Below, piece by piece: positions 15,718 through 25,604 of a stretch of DNA of 64,000 bases. Positions within the stretch are counted from its first letter, which is position 1; each line of letters starts with the position of its first letter. Under the pieces are notes generated by a model. It had not been told where the DNA came from, made no database searches, and saw nothing but the letters and a program-made list of their open reading frames with translations. Origin of the DNA: Methylomagnum ishizawai (lineage in GTDB: Bacteria > Pseudomonadota > Gammaproteobacteria > Methylococcales > Methylococcaceae); NCBI RefSeq assembly GCF_019670005.1, contig NZ_AP019783.1, positions 3,870,150-3,934,149 of the forward strand. Reading direction: 5' to 3'. The translations under genes were made by a program, and so were the position numbers.

Positions 15718-18036
15718 TCAACTATCCGGGCTACGGGGGCTTGAGGCCCGCCGCCCCACTTCGATCACCTGCCCATAACTGATGCCGCCATCCCCCGCCG
15801 GGATGTCGCGGTGCAGCCCCACCACGAAACCCCGCCCGGTCAATTCCGCCACCGCCAGTTCGGTCAGCAGCCGGTTCTGGAACACGCCGCCCGAGAGCCC
15901 CACCCGGTCCACGCCATGCTCGGCCCGGAGGGCTTCCGCCTGCCCGGCGATCAACCGGGCCAGGCTGGCATGGAAGATCGAAGCCCGTTCCGCCGGAGCC
16001 AAGCCTGTATCCATCAACATCGGTAGCCAACCCGCCCAATCGGAGATCCACACGCCCCCGGCGTTCCGCGCCAAAGCCAAGGGCATGGGTTCGGCACCGG
16101 GGCGGGCCAGGGTTTCCAAGCGCATGGCCGCGTGGCCTTCGTAGCTGGATTCCAGCGCCACGCCGATCAAGGCGGCGGCGGCATCGAACAAACGGCCCGC
16201 CGAACTCGCCGACGGGCAGTTCAAGCCACGTTCCCAGGCTTGGCGCAATAGGCCGGAATCCTTGGGGCGCTCCGGCCAGTCCCGGCCCGTTTCCCAGCAC
16301 AGGGCCAGGGCGCAGCGCCAGGCTTCGCGGCTGGCTTTGTCGCCGCCGGGCAGCCGGAACCGGCGCAACGAACCCACCCGCCGCCACGCGCCGGGCGCGC
16401 CCAGCAAAGCCTCGCCGCCCCAGACCGTGCCGTCCTCGCCGTAGCCGGTGCCGTCCCAGGCGAACACCAAGGATGGCCCGTCCAGCCAGCCGCATTCCCC
16501 GGCCAGGGCGGAGGCATGGGCGTGATGATGGAACACCGGCCAGCACGGCAGGTTCCTGGCCTGCGCCCAACGCGCCGAGCGATAACCCGGATGGGCGTCG
16601 TGGACGATCAAGGCCGGTTCGACGCCATAGAGCGCGGACAGATCGGCCACCACCCGCCCGAACACCTCCGCGCTCCGCACCGTGCCCAGGTCGCCAATAT
16701 GCGGCGACACCACCACCCGGTCATCGAACGCCAGCGCCACGGTATTCTTGAGGTCCGCGCCCACCGCCAGCAGGGGCCGTTCCAAGCGGAAGGGCAACGC
16801 TATTTCCTGCGGGGCCAGTCCGCGCCCGCAGCGGATCGGGCGGACCCGGCCCGCGACGCGGCGGAACACCGAATCGTCCGCCGGGCGCAGGATGGGCCGG
16901 TTGTGGTGCAGGAAGGCATCGGCCACCCGGCCCAGGCGGGCTTCCACTTCTGCGGCCTCGGTCAGGACCGGCTCGCCGCTCAAATTGGCCGAAGTCGCCA
17001 CCAAGGGAGCGCCGTAGCCTTCCGCCAGCAGATGATGCAACGGACTGTAGGGCAGCATCAGGCCGACTTCGTCGAGTCCGGGAGCCACGGCTCCGGCCAG
17101 GGGCGAATCCATGCGCTTCCGCACCAGCACGATGGGGCGCAGGGGCGAGCGCAGCGCCTCCCGTTCTTCGGCGGTCGGCTCGGCCACCCGCCGCGCCCAA
17201 TCCAGGCCATCCCCGCCCTGCCAGGGCAATAGCACCGCCAAGGGCTTATGGGGCCGGTGCTTGCGCTCCCGCAGCCGCAGGACCGGGCCGGGGTCCAATG
17301 CGTCGCACAGCAAGTGATAACCGCCCACCCCCTTCACCGCCACGATCAATCCGGCCCGCAACGCGCCGAGGCAGGCCGCGAGCGCCGCTTCGTCGCCCAC
17401 GCTATCGCCCTGGCCGGGTTGGCGGAAAACCAAGCCGGGGCCGCAGCGGGCGCAGGCCAAGGGCTGGGCATGGTAGCGGCGGTCGGCGGGGTCGCTGTAT
17501 TCGGCCAGGCAATCCGGGCACAGCGGGAAACCGGCCAGGGCGGTATGGGGCCGGTCGTAGGGCAAGCGTTCGATGAGGGTGTAGCGGGGACCGCACTGGG
17601 TGCAGTTGATGAAGGGATAGCGGTAGCGGCGCTGGGCCGGGTCGCGCATTTCGGCCAGGCAATCGTCGCAGACGAAATAATCGGGCGGGAGATGGACATC
17701 GGCGCGGGGATCGGTCGCGCTGTGTTGGATGGCGAAACCCTGTAGACCTTGGGGTTCCACCACGGTCACGCGGGGCGGATCGGGCCGGGCCAGGGGCGGG
17801 GCGCGTTCGATCAAGGCCCGCCCGAAGGCTTCCAAGGCAGGGGCGGACCCCTCGACCCGGATATCCACCCGCCCGCCCCGGTTCAACACCCAACCGGCCA
17901 GCCCGTATTCCTGGGCGATGCGGCTGACGAAAGGCCGGAAGCCGACACCTTGCACGCGGCCCGTGACCAAGATGCGCTGGGCCAGGATTCCGGTCAAGGC
18001 CGATTCCTCATCGCATCGCCAACCGGATGGAGCCAT
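15718..18036 (-). CDS. hypF: [NiFe]-hydrogenase maturation carbamoyltransferase HypF
   Basis: 772 residues. HypF uses carbamoyl phosphate and ATP to load a carbamoyl group onto HypE, the source of the active-site cyanide of [NiFe]-hydrogenases. All domains are in order: acylphosphatase (~18-110, GRVQGVGFRPFV), two zinc-finger pairs (CDDCLAEM/CTQCGPRY and CPDCLAEY/CARCGPG), YrdC-like domain (~205-395, KGVGGYHLLCDA, KPLAVLL, ATSANLSGEP) and the Kae1-like C-terminal domain (HHHAHASALAGE, FAWDGTGYGEDGT, LSGGVFQN). It starts 21 bases after the nhaD stop, so it may be transcribed with it. No other hydrogenase gene is in the window; the enzyme it serves must be encoded elsewhere. Confidence 0.95.
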   Translation of the reverse strand: MAPSGWRCDEESALTGILAQRILVTGRVQGVGFRPFVSRIAQEYGLAGWVLNRGGRVDIRVEGSAPALEAFGRALIERAPPLARPDPPRVTVVEPQGLQGFAIQHSATDPRADVHLPPDYFVCDDCLAEMRDPAQRRYRYPFINCTQCGPRYTLIERLPYDRPHTALAGFPLCPDCLAEYSDPADRRYHAQPLACARCGPGLVFRQPGQGDSVGDEAALAACLGALRAGLIVAVKGVGGYHLLCDALDPGPVLRLRERKHRPHKPLAVLLPWQGGDGLDWARRVAEPTAEEREALRSPLRPIVLVRKRMDSPLAGAVAPGLDEVGLMLPYSPLHHLLAEGYGAPLVATSANLSGEPVLTEAAEVEARLGRVADAFLHHNRPILRPADDSVFRRVAGRVRPIRCGRGLAPQEIALPFRLERPLLAVGADLKNTVALAFDDRVVVSPHIGDLGTVRSAEVFGRVVADLSALYGVEPALIVHDAHPGYRSARWAQARNLPCWPVFHHHAHASALAGECGWLDGPSLVFAWDGTGYGEDGTVWGGEALLGAPGAWRRVGSLRRFRLPGGDKASREAWRCALALCWETGRDWPERPKDSGLLRQAWERGLNCPSASSAGRLFDAAAALIGVALESSYEGHAAMRLETLARPGAEPMPLALARNAGGVWISDWAGWLPMLMDTGLAPAERASIFHASLARLIAGQAEALRAEHGVDRVGLSGGVFQNRLLTELAVAELTGRGFVVGLHRDIPAGDGGISYGQVIEVGRRASSPRSPDS

Positions 18037-18057
18037 CCGCCCCCAGCCCGCCCCGGC

Positions 18058-19581
18058 TCAAAACAAGTCCTGGTTGAGTAACAAATGCACGCCGATACTG
18101 GCGGCATAACCCAAGGCGATCACCGGCGTCCATTTCAAATGCGTCATGAAGGAATAAGCCCCCTTGGTCTGCCCCATCAAACCCACGCCCGCCGCCGACC
18201 CAATCGCCAACAAACTCCCGCCGACCCCGGCGGTCAGCGTCACCAAGAGCCATTGGCCCTCGGAAATCGGCGGATTCATGGTCAGCACGGCATACATGAT
18301 GGTGCCGTTATCGATGAAGGCGGATACGATGCCGACCAGGATATTGGCATAGATCGGATCGAGGTCGGTATACAGGAAATCCGAGGCCAAGGCCAAATAG
18401 CCGATGAAACTCAAACCGCCCACGCTGACCATCACCCCATAGAAATACAGCAAGGTATCCCATTCCAGCCGGGCCACATTATGGAAGACATCGAAGCGCT
18501 GTTTGTTTTCTTCGATATCATAGGGAATCTCCAGCCTTTCCTCGGCGAGGACCGCGCTTTCCCCCGGATGCTCGGTTTTATACCCCGCCCGCATTTTGAA
18601 CAGGTAATAAAAATAAAAACTCAGATAGGTGAGCCCTGCCAACATCCCGGCGGCGGGCGGCAGTTTCAGGAAATTCTCGAAACCCACCGCCGTGATGATC
18701 GTCAGGATGAACAAGACGATGATGCCCATGGCCCCATGTTGCAAAGGCCGGGGCCGGCCGGCCGAGGCCGGATATTGCTTGGGCACCCAGAAATGCATGA
18801 TGGTGGCGGGCACCAGGAAATTGACGACGGAAGGAATGAACAGATCGAAGAAATGGGTGAACGGCACCATGCCCTTCTGCCACACCAACAAAGTCGTGAT
18901 ATCGCCGAACGGGCTGAAGGAGCCGCCGGCATTGGTGGCAACCACGATATTGACGCAGGCGACCGAGACGAAGCGGGGATTCTTCTTTGCCATCGCCATG
19001 ACCACGGCCCCCATCAGCAAGGCGGTAGTGAGGTTGTTGCACACCGAGGACAGCAGGAAGGATTGGATGCCGGTGATCCAGAACAGCTTGCGATAGCCGA
19101 AGCCCTTGCTCAACAGCCAAATCCTGAGGTTGTCGAATACCCCGCGCTGCTCCATCGCGTTCAGATAGGTCATCGACACCAGGATGAACAGGAACAACTC
19201 GGCATAGCCTTCCAAGGAAGAGCGGAACACCCGCCCCGATTCATCGCCCATACCTTGGGACACATAGGTGCTGGCGATCAAACCCCAGATCAAACTGGCG
19301 GCGAACAGCATGGGCTTGGATTTGCGCAGCATGGTGGATTCTTCCAGCATCGCCAGCGCATAGGCCAGGAAGAAAATCGCCACCGAGGCATAACCCACCC
19401 AATGCCGGGTCAGATCGAGCGGGACCGGGGTCGCCGCTTCCGCCGGCCAGACCGGCCAGGGCAGGAACACACCGGCCAAAAGCGCGGCACCGGCCCAGGC
19501 CGCTCCCAACTCCGGGGCGGGTCGGCGGGAATGGACGTGCATGGATGTGGCTCCCACGGCTGGGGAAGGCGCTGGAGGCAT
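18058..19581 (-). CDS. nhaD: NhaD-type Na+/H+ antiporter
   Basis: 507 residues from the ATG at 19579-19581, which has AAGGAGAA seven bases upstream; the longer open frame to 19770 has no start context. The protein begins with a signal-like segment, then about 12 membrane helices typical of the NhaD/ion-transporter superfamily. Recognisable segments are SSVCNNLTTALLMGAVV, VATNAGGSFSPFGDIT and FIDNGTIMYAVL, which hold the polar residues of the half-helices. It exchanges internal Na+ (or Li+) for external H+ and supports pH and salt tolerance. Transcribed toward hypF with a 21-base gap. Confidence 0.93.
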   Translation of the reverse strand: MPPAPSPAVGATSMHVHSRRPAPELGAAWAGAALLAGVFLPWPVWPAEAATPVPLDLTRHWVGYASVAIFFLAYALAMLEESTMLRKSKPMLFAASLIWGLIASTYVSQGMGDESGRVFRSSLEGYAELFLFILVSMTYLNAMEQRGVFDNLRIWLLSKGFGYRKLFWITGIQSFLLSSVCNNLTTALLMGAVVMAMAKKNPRFVSVACVNIVVATNAGGSFSPFGDITTLLVWQKGMVPFTHFFDLFIPSVVNFLVPATIMHFWVPKQYPASAGRPRPLQHGAMGIIVLFILTIITAVGFENFLKLPPAAGMLAGLTYLSFYFYYLFKMRAGYKTEHPGESAVLAEERLEIPYDIEENKQRFDVFHNVARLEWDTLLYFYGVMVSVGGLSFIGYLALASDFLYTDLDPIYANILVGIVSAFIDNGTIMYAVLTMNPPISEGQWLLVTLTAGVGGSLLAIGSAAGVGLMGQTKGAYSFMTHLKWTPVIALGYAASIGVHLLLNQDLF

Positions 19582-19968
19582 AGGGTTCTCCTTATTCGTC
19601 GAAAATCCGGGATGGCGGATGCGCGGATGGTTATTGTGATGGGCCTGGAAGTCGGCGGTCCGGCGGGTTGGCGGCTTCCCGCCGGGGGAACGGTCCCACC
19701 CTGGCGGAGGAACCTCCACCGTCACGGCGACCATCCGCACGTCATGGCCCAGCCCGCCCGCTCCTCCCAAGGAAGCGTTTTTATCGGAAAAGTTTCATGC
19801 CTGTGGAGAAAAATGGCGGGGCGGCGCGTTATCCGGCCATTATGAAAGAACACGGCCCCGGCTAGCCATGCCTAGCCGGGAAAAATATCGTCCTCCCGCC
19901 GGGACGGCAGGACGGGCAGGCGAGACCGCGCCGGAAGATAGGGGCATGGGAACCGGACGGGACGGGCC
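19582..19968. other. Intergenic region with 9-bp inverted repeat
   Basis: 387 bases between the large c-di-GMP gene (stop at 19969, minus) and nhaD (start 19581, minus). CCCGGCTAG (19857-19865) and CTAGCCGGG (19872-19880) form a perfect 9-bp stem with a 6-base loop, about 90 bases beyond the stop of the upstream gene. It is followed by AAAAAT on the plus strand, so it lacks a T run for minus-strand termination; it may still stop transcripts or be a protein site. The nhaD promoter should lie nearer 19600-19800, where nothing clear is seen. Confidence 0.4.
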
Positions 19969-22900
19969 TCAAGCCGACCCGGCCCGGTCCCCGCGCAGCC
20001 AAGCGCCGAGTTGGTCGGCGGGCAAGGGCCGGCTGAAATAAAACCCCTGGGCCTGGTCGCAACCCTTGGCGCGGAGCTTCTCCAATTGCTGGCCGGTCTC
20101 CACGCCCTCGGCGATCACCTTGAGGCCGAAATTCCGCCCCAGTTGGATGATGGTGTCGATGATGGCCTCGTCCCCTGGGTCCACGGCGATATCGCGCACG
20201 AAGGACTGGTCGATCTTCAAACGGCTGACCGGGAAGCGCTTGAGGTAGTTGAGGCTGGAATAGCCGATGCCGAAATCGTCGATGGCGACCCGGACCCCCA
20301 TGTCCCGGAGTTGGTTGAGGCTGCGGGTGGTTTGTTCGTGGTCCTCCATCAGCCCGGTTTCGGTGATTTCCAGTTCCAGCCATTCCGGGGCGATGCCGGT
20401 TTCGGCCAACACCCGCGCCACTTGCTCGCCGATGGCGCTGCGGTGGCCATCGTGGTGGAACTGCAAGGCCGAGACATTCACCGAGGTCGGCAAGGGCGTA
20501 TGGCCGGCGTCGGCCCAGTCCTTCAACTGGCGGGCGGCGCGGCGCAAGACCCACAGCCCCAAATCCCGGATCAAGCCGCTCTCCTCGGCCACGCGGATGA
20601 AGCGGCACGGCGCGACCTCGCCCCATTCCGGGTGCGCCCAGCGCAGCAAAGCCTCGCAGCCCACCACCCGCCCATCGCGGATATCGATCTGGGGTTGGTA
20701 ATGCAGGCGCAATTCGTCGCCGCCCAGGGCTTGGCGCAGATGCTGTTCCAGGGTCAGCGCGTCGACCGCCTCGCGCTGCATTTCCTCGGTGAAGAACTGG
20801 TAGGCATTGCGGCCCCGCTGCTTGGCCCGGTACATCGCCACGTCGGCGTTGCCGATCAAATCGCTGCCCGCCTGCCCGTTGTCCGGGTAGAGGCTGATCC
20901 CGAGGCTGCCACTGATGTGCAATTCGTGGCCCTCGATCCGCATTGGCCGGCTGAGCGCCTTGACGATCTTCTGCGCCGTATGCGCGGCCCCGTCGGCATC
21001 GGTGCCGGGCAGGATCAACATGAATTCGTCGCCGCCGGGCCGGGCCACGGTGTCCTGTTCCCTGACCGCCGCCCGCATCCGCCGGGCGGCCTCCTGCAAC
21101 AAGGCGTCGCCGATCAAATGGCCCAGGGAATCGTTGATGTGCTTGAAATGGTCGAGGTCCAGCACGAACACCGCCATGGGTTCGCCTTCCCGTTCGGCGT
21201 GGGCCAGGGCGGCGGCGAGGCGCTCGCGGAAAAAGGCCCGGTTCGGCAGGTTGGTGAGGGCGTCGTAATAGGCCAGGTGGCGGATGCGCTCTTCGTTGCG
21301 CTTGTGTTCGCTGATATCGGTGAAGATGCCGATGTAGTTCTGGACCTCGCCCTGTTCGTCGCGGATGGTGCTGATCGACAGCCACTCCGGGAAGAAATGG
21401 CCGTCCTTGTGGCGGTTCCAGATTTCGCCGCGCCAAGCGCCGGCGCTGTCGAGGGTTTGCCACAACCGGGCGTAGAACTCGTGGTCGTGGCGGCCCGATT
21501 TGAGCAGCTTGGGATTCTGGCCGACGACCTCGGCGGCGCTGTAGCCGGTGGCCTCGGCGAAGGCCGGATTGACCGAGACGATGCGGTTGTCGCGGTCGGC
21601 GATCATGATGCCCTCGTTGCTACTCTCGATAACCTGGGCCGCCAGCCGCAACCTGGCCTCGTAGCGCAAACGCTCGCCGATATCGATGGCCAGCACCAAG
21701 CCGGCGTCGCGGTCGCCATAGCGCATCCGCAGCGAATACACCTCGACCTCGACCGCCGTGCCGTCCTTGCGGCAGTGCCGCGCCCGCGCCGCCCGATGGT
21801 TGTCGCAACCGGCCCCAGGCCACAGGTCGGCCAGGCCCAGCCGGGCGAATTCCTCCGGGGCGTAGCCATAGCGCCGCGCCGCCGCCTCGTTGGCCTCCAG
21901 GATGGCGAGGCTCCCGCAGTCATAGACCCACAAGGGTTCCGGGATCAGCCGGAACAACTGGCCGTAGCGCTCGGTGCTGTCGCGCAGGGCTTGCTCGGTG
22001 GTTTTAAGGGAATGGATATCGGTCAAGGTGCCCATCAGGCGCAGGGGTTTACCCGCGGGGGAATATTCCGTGACCTTGCCCACGGCCAGGATCCAATGCC
22101 AATCCCCACCGGCGGTGCGCTGGCGGTATTCGACGTGGTAGCCGGCCGCCCCGCCCGCCAAGTATTGGTGCAAGATTTCGACCACCCCCAAATCGTCGGG
22201 GTGCAGGCGCTCGACCCATCCGGCATAGCTTTCCTGGTAACTGGCCGGATCGTAGCCCAACATCCTCGGATATTCCGGCGACACCCGGCTTTCGCCGGCC
22301 GCGATGTCGAAATCGAACAGCGCGGTATTGCCGGCCTGCATCGCCAAGCTCAGCCGCTCCTCGCGGTCGCGCAGCAAGGCCACGGACGCTTCGTTTTGCT
22401 GCTCGATCCGGAACCGGCCCAGGGCCTGGGACACGCTGGCGGCCAGTTCGGTCAGGAGGTTCACGGTTTCGTGGTCGAAGGCGTTGGCCCGGTCGCTGCC
22501 CACGCACAGCACGCCGCAATGGCCTTCCGGCCCGGCGATGGGAAAGGCGGCGCAAGCCAGGATACGGGCCAGCCCGGCTTGGTCGCGCCAAGCGTAGACG
22601 CTGGGATCGGCCGCCACATCGTTGCAGACATAGGGCCGCCCCAGGCGCAAAGCCAATCTGGGCGGTCCCTGCCCTTCCCAGCACCGGGCCTGGGCGAGCG
22701 CGGCGGTTTCGCCGGGAAAACCGGGCGCTCCGGCCTGGGCGGCGGAGCGGAGCTTGCGCGAGCCGGGTTCCTTCAAACCGACCCAGACCCATAGGAAACC
22801 GCCGGTCTCGACGATCACCCGGCACACCTCGGCCAACATATCGCCGGAACGCCGGGCCCGGACGATGGCGTCGTTGGCCCGGTATAGCAGCAGGTAGAGT

Positions 22901-24285
22901 TGGTTGAGCCGCTCGATGTTCTGTTGGGCCAAGCGGCGCTCGGTGATGTCGCGCACGATATCCTGGTAGAACCGCAGCCCTGGCCGTTCGATCACCCGCA
23001 GGCTGCTTTCCACCGGGAAGGCGCTGCCATCCTTGCGCCGGTGGACGGTCTCGAACACCGACGCCCCCGCTTCGTGCAATTTCCGCCATTGCGGCTCGAC
23101 CAGCGGGCGTTCCCCCTCGGCCCGGAGATCGTCGATCCGCATCCCCAGCAATTCTTGCCGGGCATAGCCGTAGAACTGCATGGCCCGGTCGTTGACCTCG
23201 ATGATACGGCGGTCGGCATCGGCCAGGAGGATGGCGTCGTTGGCATACTTGCTCAGGTAGTCGAAATGGTTCGCCATGATCTGGCGTTCCAGGTCGCGCC
23301 GGCGCGATTCCGAGCGCCGGAACAACAGGAAAGCTTGGAACACCCCGGAGATGAACACCAAACCCAACCCCGCCGTCATCAGCGACAAACGGTTGACCAT
23401 GGCGTAGGCCTCGTCGCGGTCCATCTTCGACACCATGATCCAGGGCGTGCCGGCGATGGGCTGGGCGTAGGCCAGGACAGGAACCCGGCGGTAATCCACC
23501 CCTTCCAGGATGCCCCGCCGCCCATCCAGCGCGAGCCCGGCGACGACCCGCTCCCCGACGGCCTCCGCCCAGGGCAGGCGGAACGTCAGCGCCATATCCG
23601 GGCGGTGGCGCAGTTCGTTGAGGAAGACCACCGCCCCGCCCTCGCGGCGCACCAGCAGGGTTTCGGCGCTGGGGCTGTCGGTGGGCCAATAGCGGACCAG
23701 GGGATAGAGGAATTGACGGGCGTCGATCCGGGCGTACAAGACCAGGGGCGGCAGGGCGGGGTCCAGGGCGACGCGGCTGAACAGGCCGAACTCGACCCGC
23801 GCCGCGCCGCGGGCGTCGTGTTCCAAGGCGAGGTCGTACCAGTGGACGCCGGGCGTCCGCGCTTCGGCCAGGACGCGGTCCACGGCGGCGGGCGGGTCGG
23901 GGTCGCCGCTCGCCAGGAACACCCGGCCCCGCCCGTCCAGCAGCAAGACCGACTTGAACCCGAACATTCCCCGCATGTACTCGTTGCGCTCCAGCAAATC
24001 CCCGGTATCGGTCTCGCCGTTGCGGAAATACCGGCGCAGGCGCTCCAGGAACTGGGCGCCATGGGCCAGGATTTCGACCTGGGTGCGGCTTTCGCCAAGC
24101 CAGGCCCCGATGCGCTCGGCCTTGAGCCGGGCCACGGTGCGGAGCTGGTCCTGGGTCTCGGCGCGGGCCGATGCGCGGAGGAAATAATAGGCGACGCCAC
24201 CGAGCAGGACCGGGACGAACACCAACAAGACAGCCAGCCACAGCGTCTGGCTGTTCTTCCTTAGGCAAGCCCGGACATCCTTCAT
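19969..24285 (-). CDS. Membrane-bound PAS/GAF/GGDEF/EAL c-di-GMP turnover protein
   Basis: 1438 residues. Order from the N-terminus: TM1 ~16-36; a periplasmic dCache-like sensor ~37-295; TM2 ~298-320; PAS ~340-455; GAF ~465-635; three further PAS domains (~645-765, ~770-880, ~885-1000); GGDEF ~1005-1170; EAL ~1180-1430. The cyclase motif is intact (RPGGDEF) and begins with the usual LAYYDALTNLPNR. The EAL domain keeps CEALLRW, LEITETGLM, DDFGIGYSSL, LKIDQSFVRDI and AEGVET, so phosphodiesterase activity is likely too. Such proteins make and/or break cyclic di-GMP in response to an external ligand and internal redox or gas cues; which activity dominates cannot be told. Single-gene unit. Confidence 0.94.
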   Translation of the reverse strand: MKDVRACLRKNSQTLWLAVLLVFVPVLLGGVAYYFLRASARAETQDQLRTVARLKAERIGAWLGESRTQVEILAHGAQFLERLRRYFRNGETDTGDLLERNEYMRGMFGFKSVLLLDGRGRVFLASGDPDPPAAVDRVLAEARTPGVHWYDLALEHDARGAARVEFGLFSRVALDPALPPLVLYARIDARQFLYPLVRYWPTDSPSAETLLVRREGGAVVFLNELRHRPDMALTFRLPWAEAVGERVVAGLALDGRRGILEGVDYRRVPVLAYAQPIAGTPWIMVSKMDRDEAYAMVNRLSLMTAGLGLVFISGVFQAFLLFRRSESRRRDLERQIMANHFDYLSKYANDAILLADADRRIIEVNDRAMQFYGYARQELLGMRIDDLRAEGERPLVEPQWRKLHEAGASVFETVHRRKDGSAFPVESSLRVIERPGLRFYQDIVRDITERRLAQQNIERLNQLYLLLYRANDAIVRARRSGDMLAEVCRVIVETGGFLWVWVGLKEPGSRKLRSAAQAGAPGFPGETAALAQARCWEGQGPPRLALRLGRPYVCNDVAADPSVYAWRDQAGLARILACAAFPIAGPEGHCGVLCVGSDRANAFDHETVNLLTELAASVSQALGRFRIEQQNEASVALLRDREERLSLAMQAGNTALFDFDIAAGESRVSPEYPRMLGYDPASYQESYAGWVERLHPDDLGVVEILHQYLAGGAAGYHVEYRQRTAGGDWHWILAVGKVTEYSPAGKPLRLMGTLTDIHSLKTTEQALRDSTERYGQLFRLIPEPLWVYDCGSLAILEANEAAARRYGYAPEEFARLGLADLWPGAGCDNHRAARARHCRKDGTAVEVEVYSLRMRYGDRDAGLVLAIDIGERLRYEARLRLAAQVIESSNEGIMIADRDNRIVSVNPAFAEATGYSAAEVVGQNPKLLKSGRHDHEFYARLWQTLDSAGAWRGEIWNRHKDGHFFPEWLSISTIRDEQGEVQNYIGIFTDISEHKRNEERIRHLAYYDALTNLPNRAFFRERLAAALAHAEREGEPMAVFVLDLDHFKHINDSLGHLIGDALLQEAARRMRAAVREQDTVARPGGDEFMLILPGTDADGAAHTAQKIVKALSRPMRIEGHELHISGSLGISLYPDNGQAGSDLIGNADVAMYRAKQRGRNAYQFFTEEMQREAVDALTLEQHLRQALGGDELRLHYQPQIDIRDGRVVGCEALLRWAHPEWGEVAPCRFIRVAEESGLIRDLGLWVLRRAARQLKDWADAGHTPLPTSVNVSALQFHHDGHRSAIGEQVARVLAETGIAPEWLELEITETGLMEDHEQTTRSLNQLRDMGVRVAIDDFGIGYSSLNYLKRFPVSRLKIDQSFVRDIAVDPGDEAIIDTIIQLGRNFGLKVIAEGVETGQQLEKLRAKGCDQAQGFYFSRPLPADQLGAWLRGDRAGSA

Positions 24286-24644
24286 GGTGGCATGGTGTTC
24301 TGGGGCGGAAGTGGATTATTTTTCCTTCGATTGCGCCCGATGGGATAAATTCATCCGACCCCGTCTTTCCATAGCGGTAATAGCGGTTTATTGTCGGGTC
24401 AGCACGGCGGCATCCCGGGCCTGGACAAGACGGAATGGCGGGGGAACTTGGCAAATGGTGCGGCTGGATTCTTGCCAACTACTAGCTCTGTTAAGCTACC
24501 ACCGCCAGTGCCGATGTAGACCCGATAACGCATCGGAATGGACAACCATAGGAAAAAGCGCATCCACCCGTTCCGGTCCCAACGCGACCTGCCGGATTCC
24601 GGCATCAACGGCATTTTTATAATTTCAATCCAGAGATTCTCTCT
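24286..24644. other. Intergenic region upstream of PEP-CTERM gene
   Basis: 359 bases between two divergent genes, so promoters for both are expected. I looked for a sigma-54 box, since PEP-CTERM genes are often under such control. The nearest candidate, TGGCAAATGGTGC, has GG and GC two bases too close. No repeats or terminators are evident. Confidence 0.35.
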
Positions 24645-25361
24645 ATGAAAAATCCATCTCTCTTCCACCTGGCGGGGCTGCTCCTCGCCATGGCCACCGC
24701 CTCCGGTGCCCAGGCGGGCCTGGTCAACGGCGATTTCGAATCGAACGGTGGCTTCGGCAGTAGTTCGGCCACGGGCTGGACCCTAGACGGCTCGGCAACC
24801 GCCTACATCCTCGATACCACTGCCGACGATTCGACCAGCAACCCATACAATATTTGGGGTCCCGACAATGGCATGAACAATGGTTTCACCGGCAGCACGA
24901 ACGGCGGCTTCTTCCTGGGCTTGCAGAGTGATGTCGGCACCGCGGGGATATCGCAAACGATCAACGGATTGACGGTAGGCAATCAATACGCCTTGGCGTT
25001 TGAATGGGCGGCTGCCCAACTGAGCGCCGCCTCGGGCGCAACCACGCAAAGTATCAGCGTGGACTTTGGCAGCGACTCCACGAACGTGTCCACATTTAAT
25101 GCAAGCCAAGGCTTCAGCGGTTGGCTGTCCGTCAACGCCACCTTTACCGCCGCATCAACGTCCCAAACCCTGTCCTTTATCGCGATGGGTTCCCCCGGCT
25201 TAAGCCCACTCACCTTGATCGACGGCATCAGCCTGACCGATATAACCCCGCCACCGCCCTCCGCCACGCCCGAACCGGGCTCGCTTGCGCTATTGGCGAT
25301 TGGCGCGGTGTCCGTTCTGACCCGGAGCCGCCGCGGCAAACTGCTTGAGTTGGCCGCCTAA
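24645..25361 (+). CDS. PEP-CTERM sorting-domain exported protein
   Basis: 238 residues. The signal peptide ends SGAQA, leaving GLVNGDFESNGGF, a carbohydrate-binding-like beta-sandwich start (NGDFE...GWTLDG) common in this group. The body is Ser/Thr/Asn/Gly-rich with few charges. The C-terminus is a standard exosortase signal: TPEPGSLALLAIG, a hydrophobic helix and RSRRGK. Such proteins are cut and anchored or released by exosortase (EpsH) and are linked to exopolysaccharide production in many Gram-negatives. No exosortase is in the window. Confidence 0.88.
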   Translation: MKNPSLFHLAGLLLAMATASGAQAGLVNGDFESNGGFGSSSATGWTLDGSATAYILDTTADDSTSNPYNIWGPDNGMNNGFTGSTNGGFFLGLQSDVGTAGISQTINGLTVGNQYALAFEWAAAQLSAASGATTQSISVDFGSDSTNVSTFNASQGFSGWLSVNATFTAASTSQTLSFIAMGSPGLSPLTLIDGISLTDITPPPPSATPEPGSLALLAIGAVSVLTRSRRGKLLELAA

Positions 25362-25378
25362 TCCAGGCTGGACCGCCG

Positions 25379-25415
25379 GGAATCCGGGCTCCGTTCTCCA
25401 GCGGCCCCGGATTCC
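25379..25415 (+). terminator. GC-rich hairpin after PEP-CTERM gene
   Basis: GGAATCCGGG (25379-25388) pairs perfectly with CCCGGATTCC (25406-25415) across a 17-base loop, 17 bases after the stop codon. No T run follows, so this is a stem-loop of probable but unproven termination or mRNA-end protection role. Confidence 0.4.
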
Positions 25416-25604
25416 ACCGAATCCCTCCGTCTCCTTCCCCGCCTTTCTCCCTCCCGGTTCCCGCCTTTGGCTTGCTATCTGCATCGTTAACACCTTAAAT
25501 AAATAGCGGGCCGGATTCCCGCATCATAATGGGGCGCATTCCCACGCCCGCCTTGGCGCTGCCCCAATGTGGCACGCGAACCGACTACCACTACTGAGGT
25601 CGCG

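Noticed and set aside
20011-22794. 927-codon plus-strand open frame
   Set aside because: Antisense to the GGDEF/EAL protein, whose domains are complete.
25485-25508. CGTTA...TAGCG pair upstream of the porin as a ModE site
   Set aside because: Only the outer bases match; the spacing and AT core differ from the ModE consensus.
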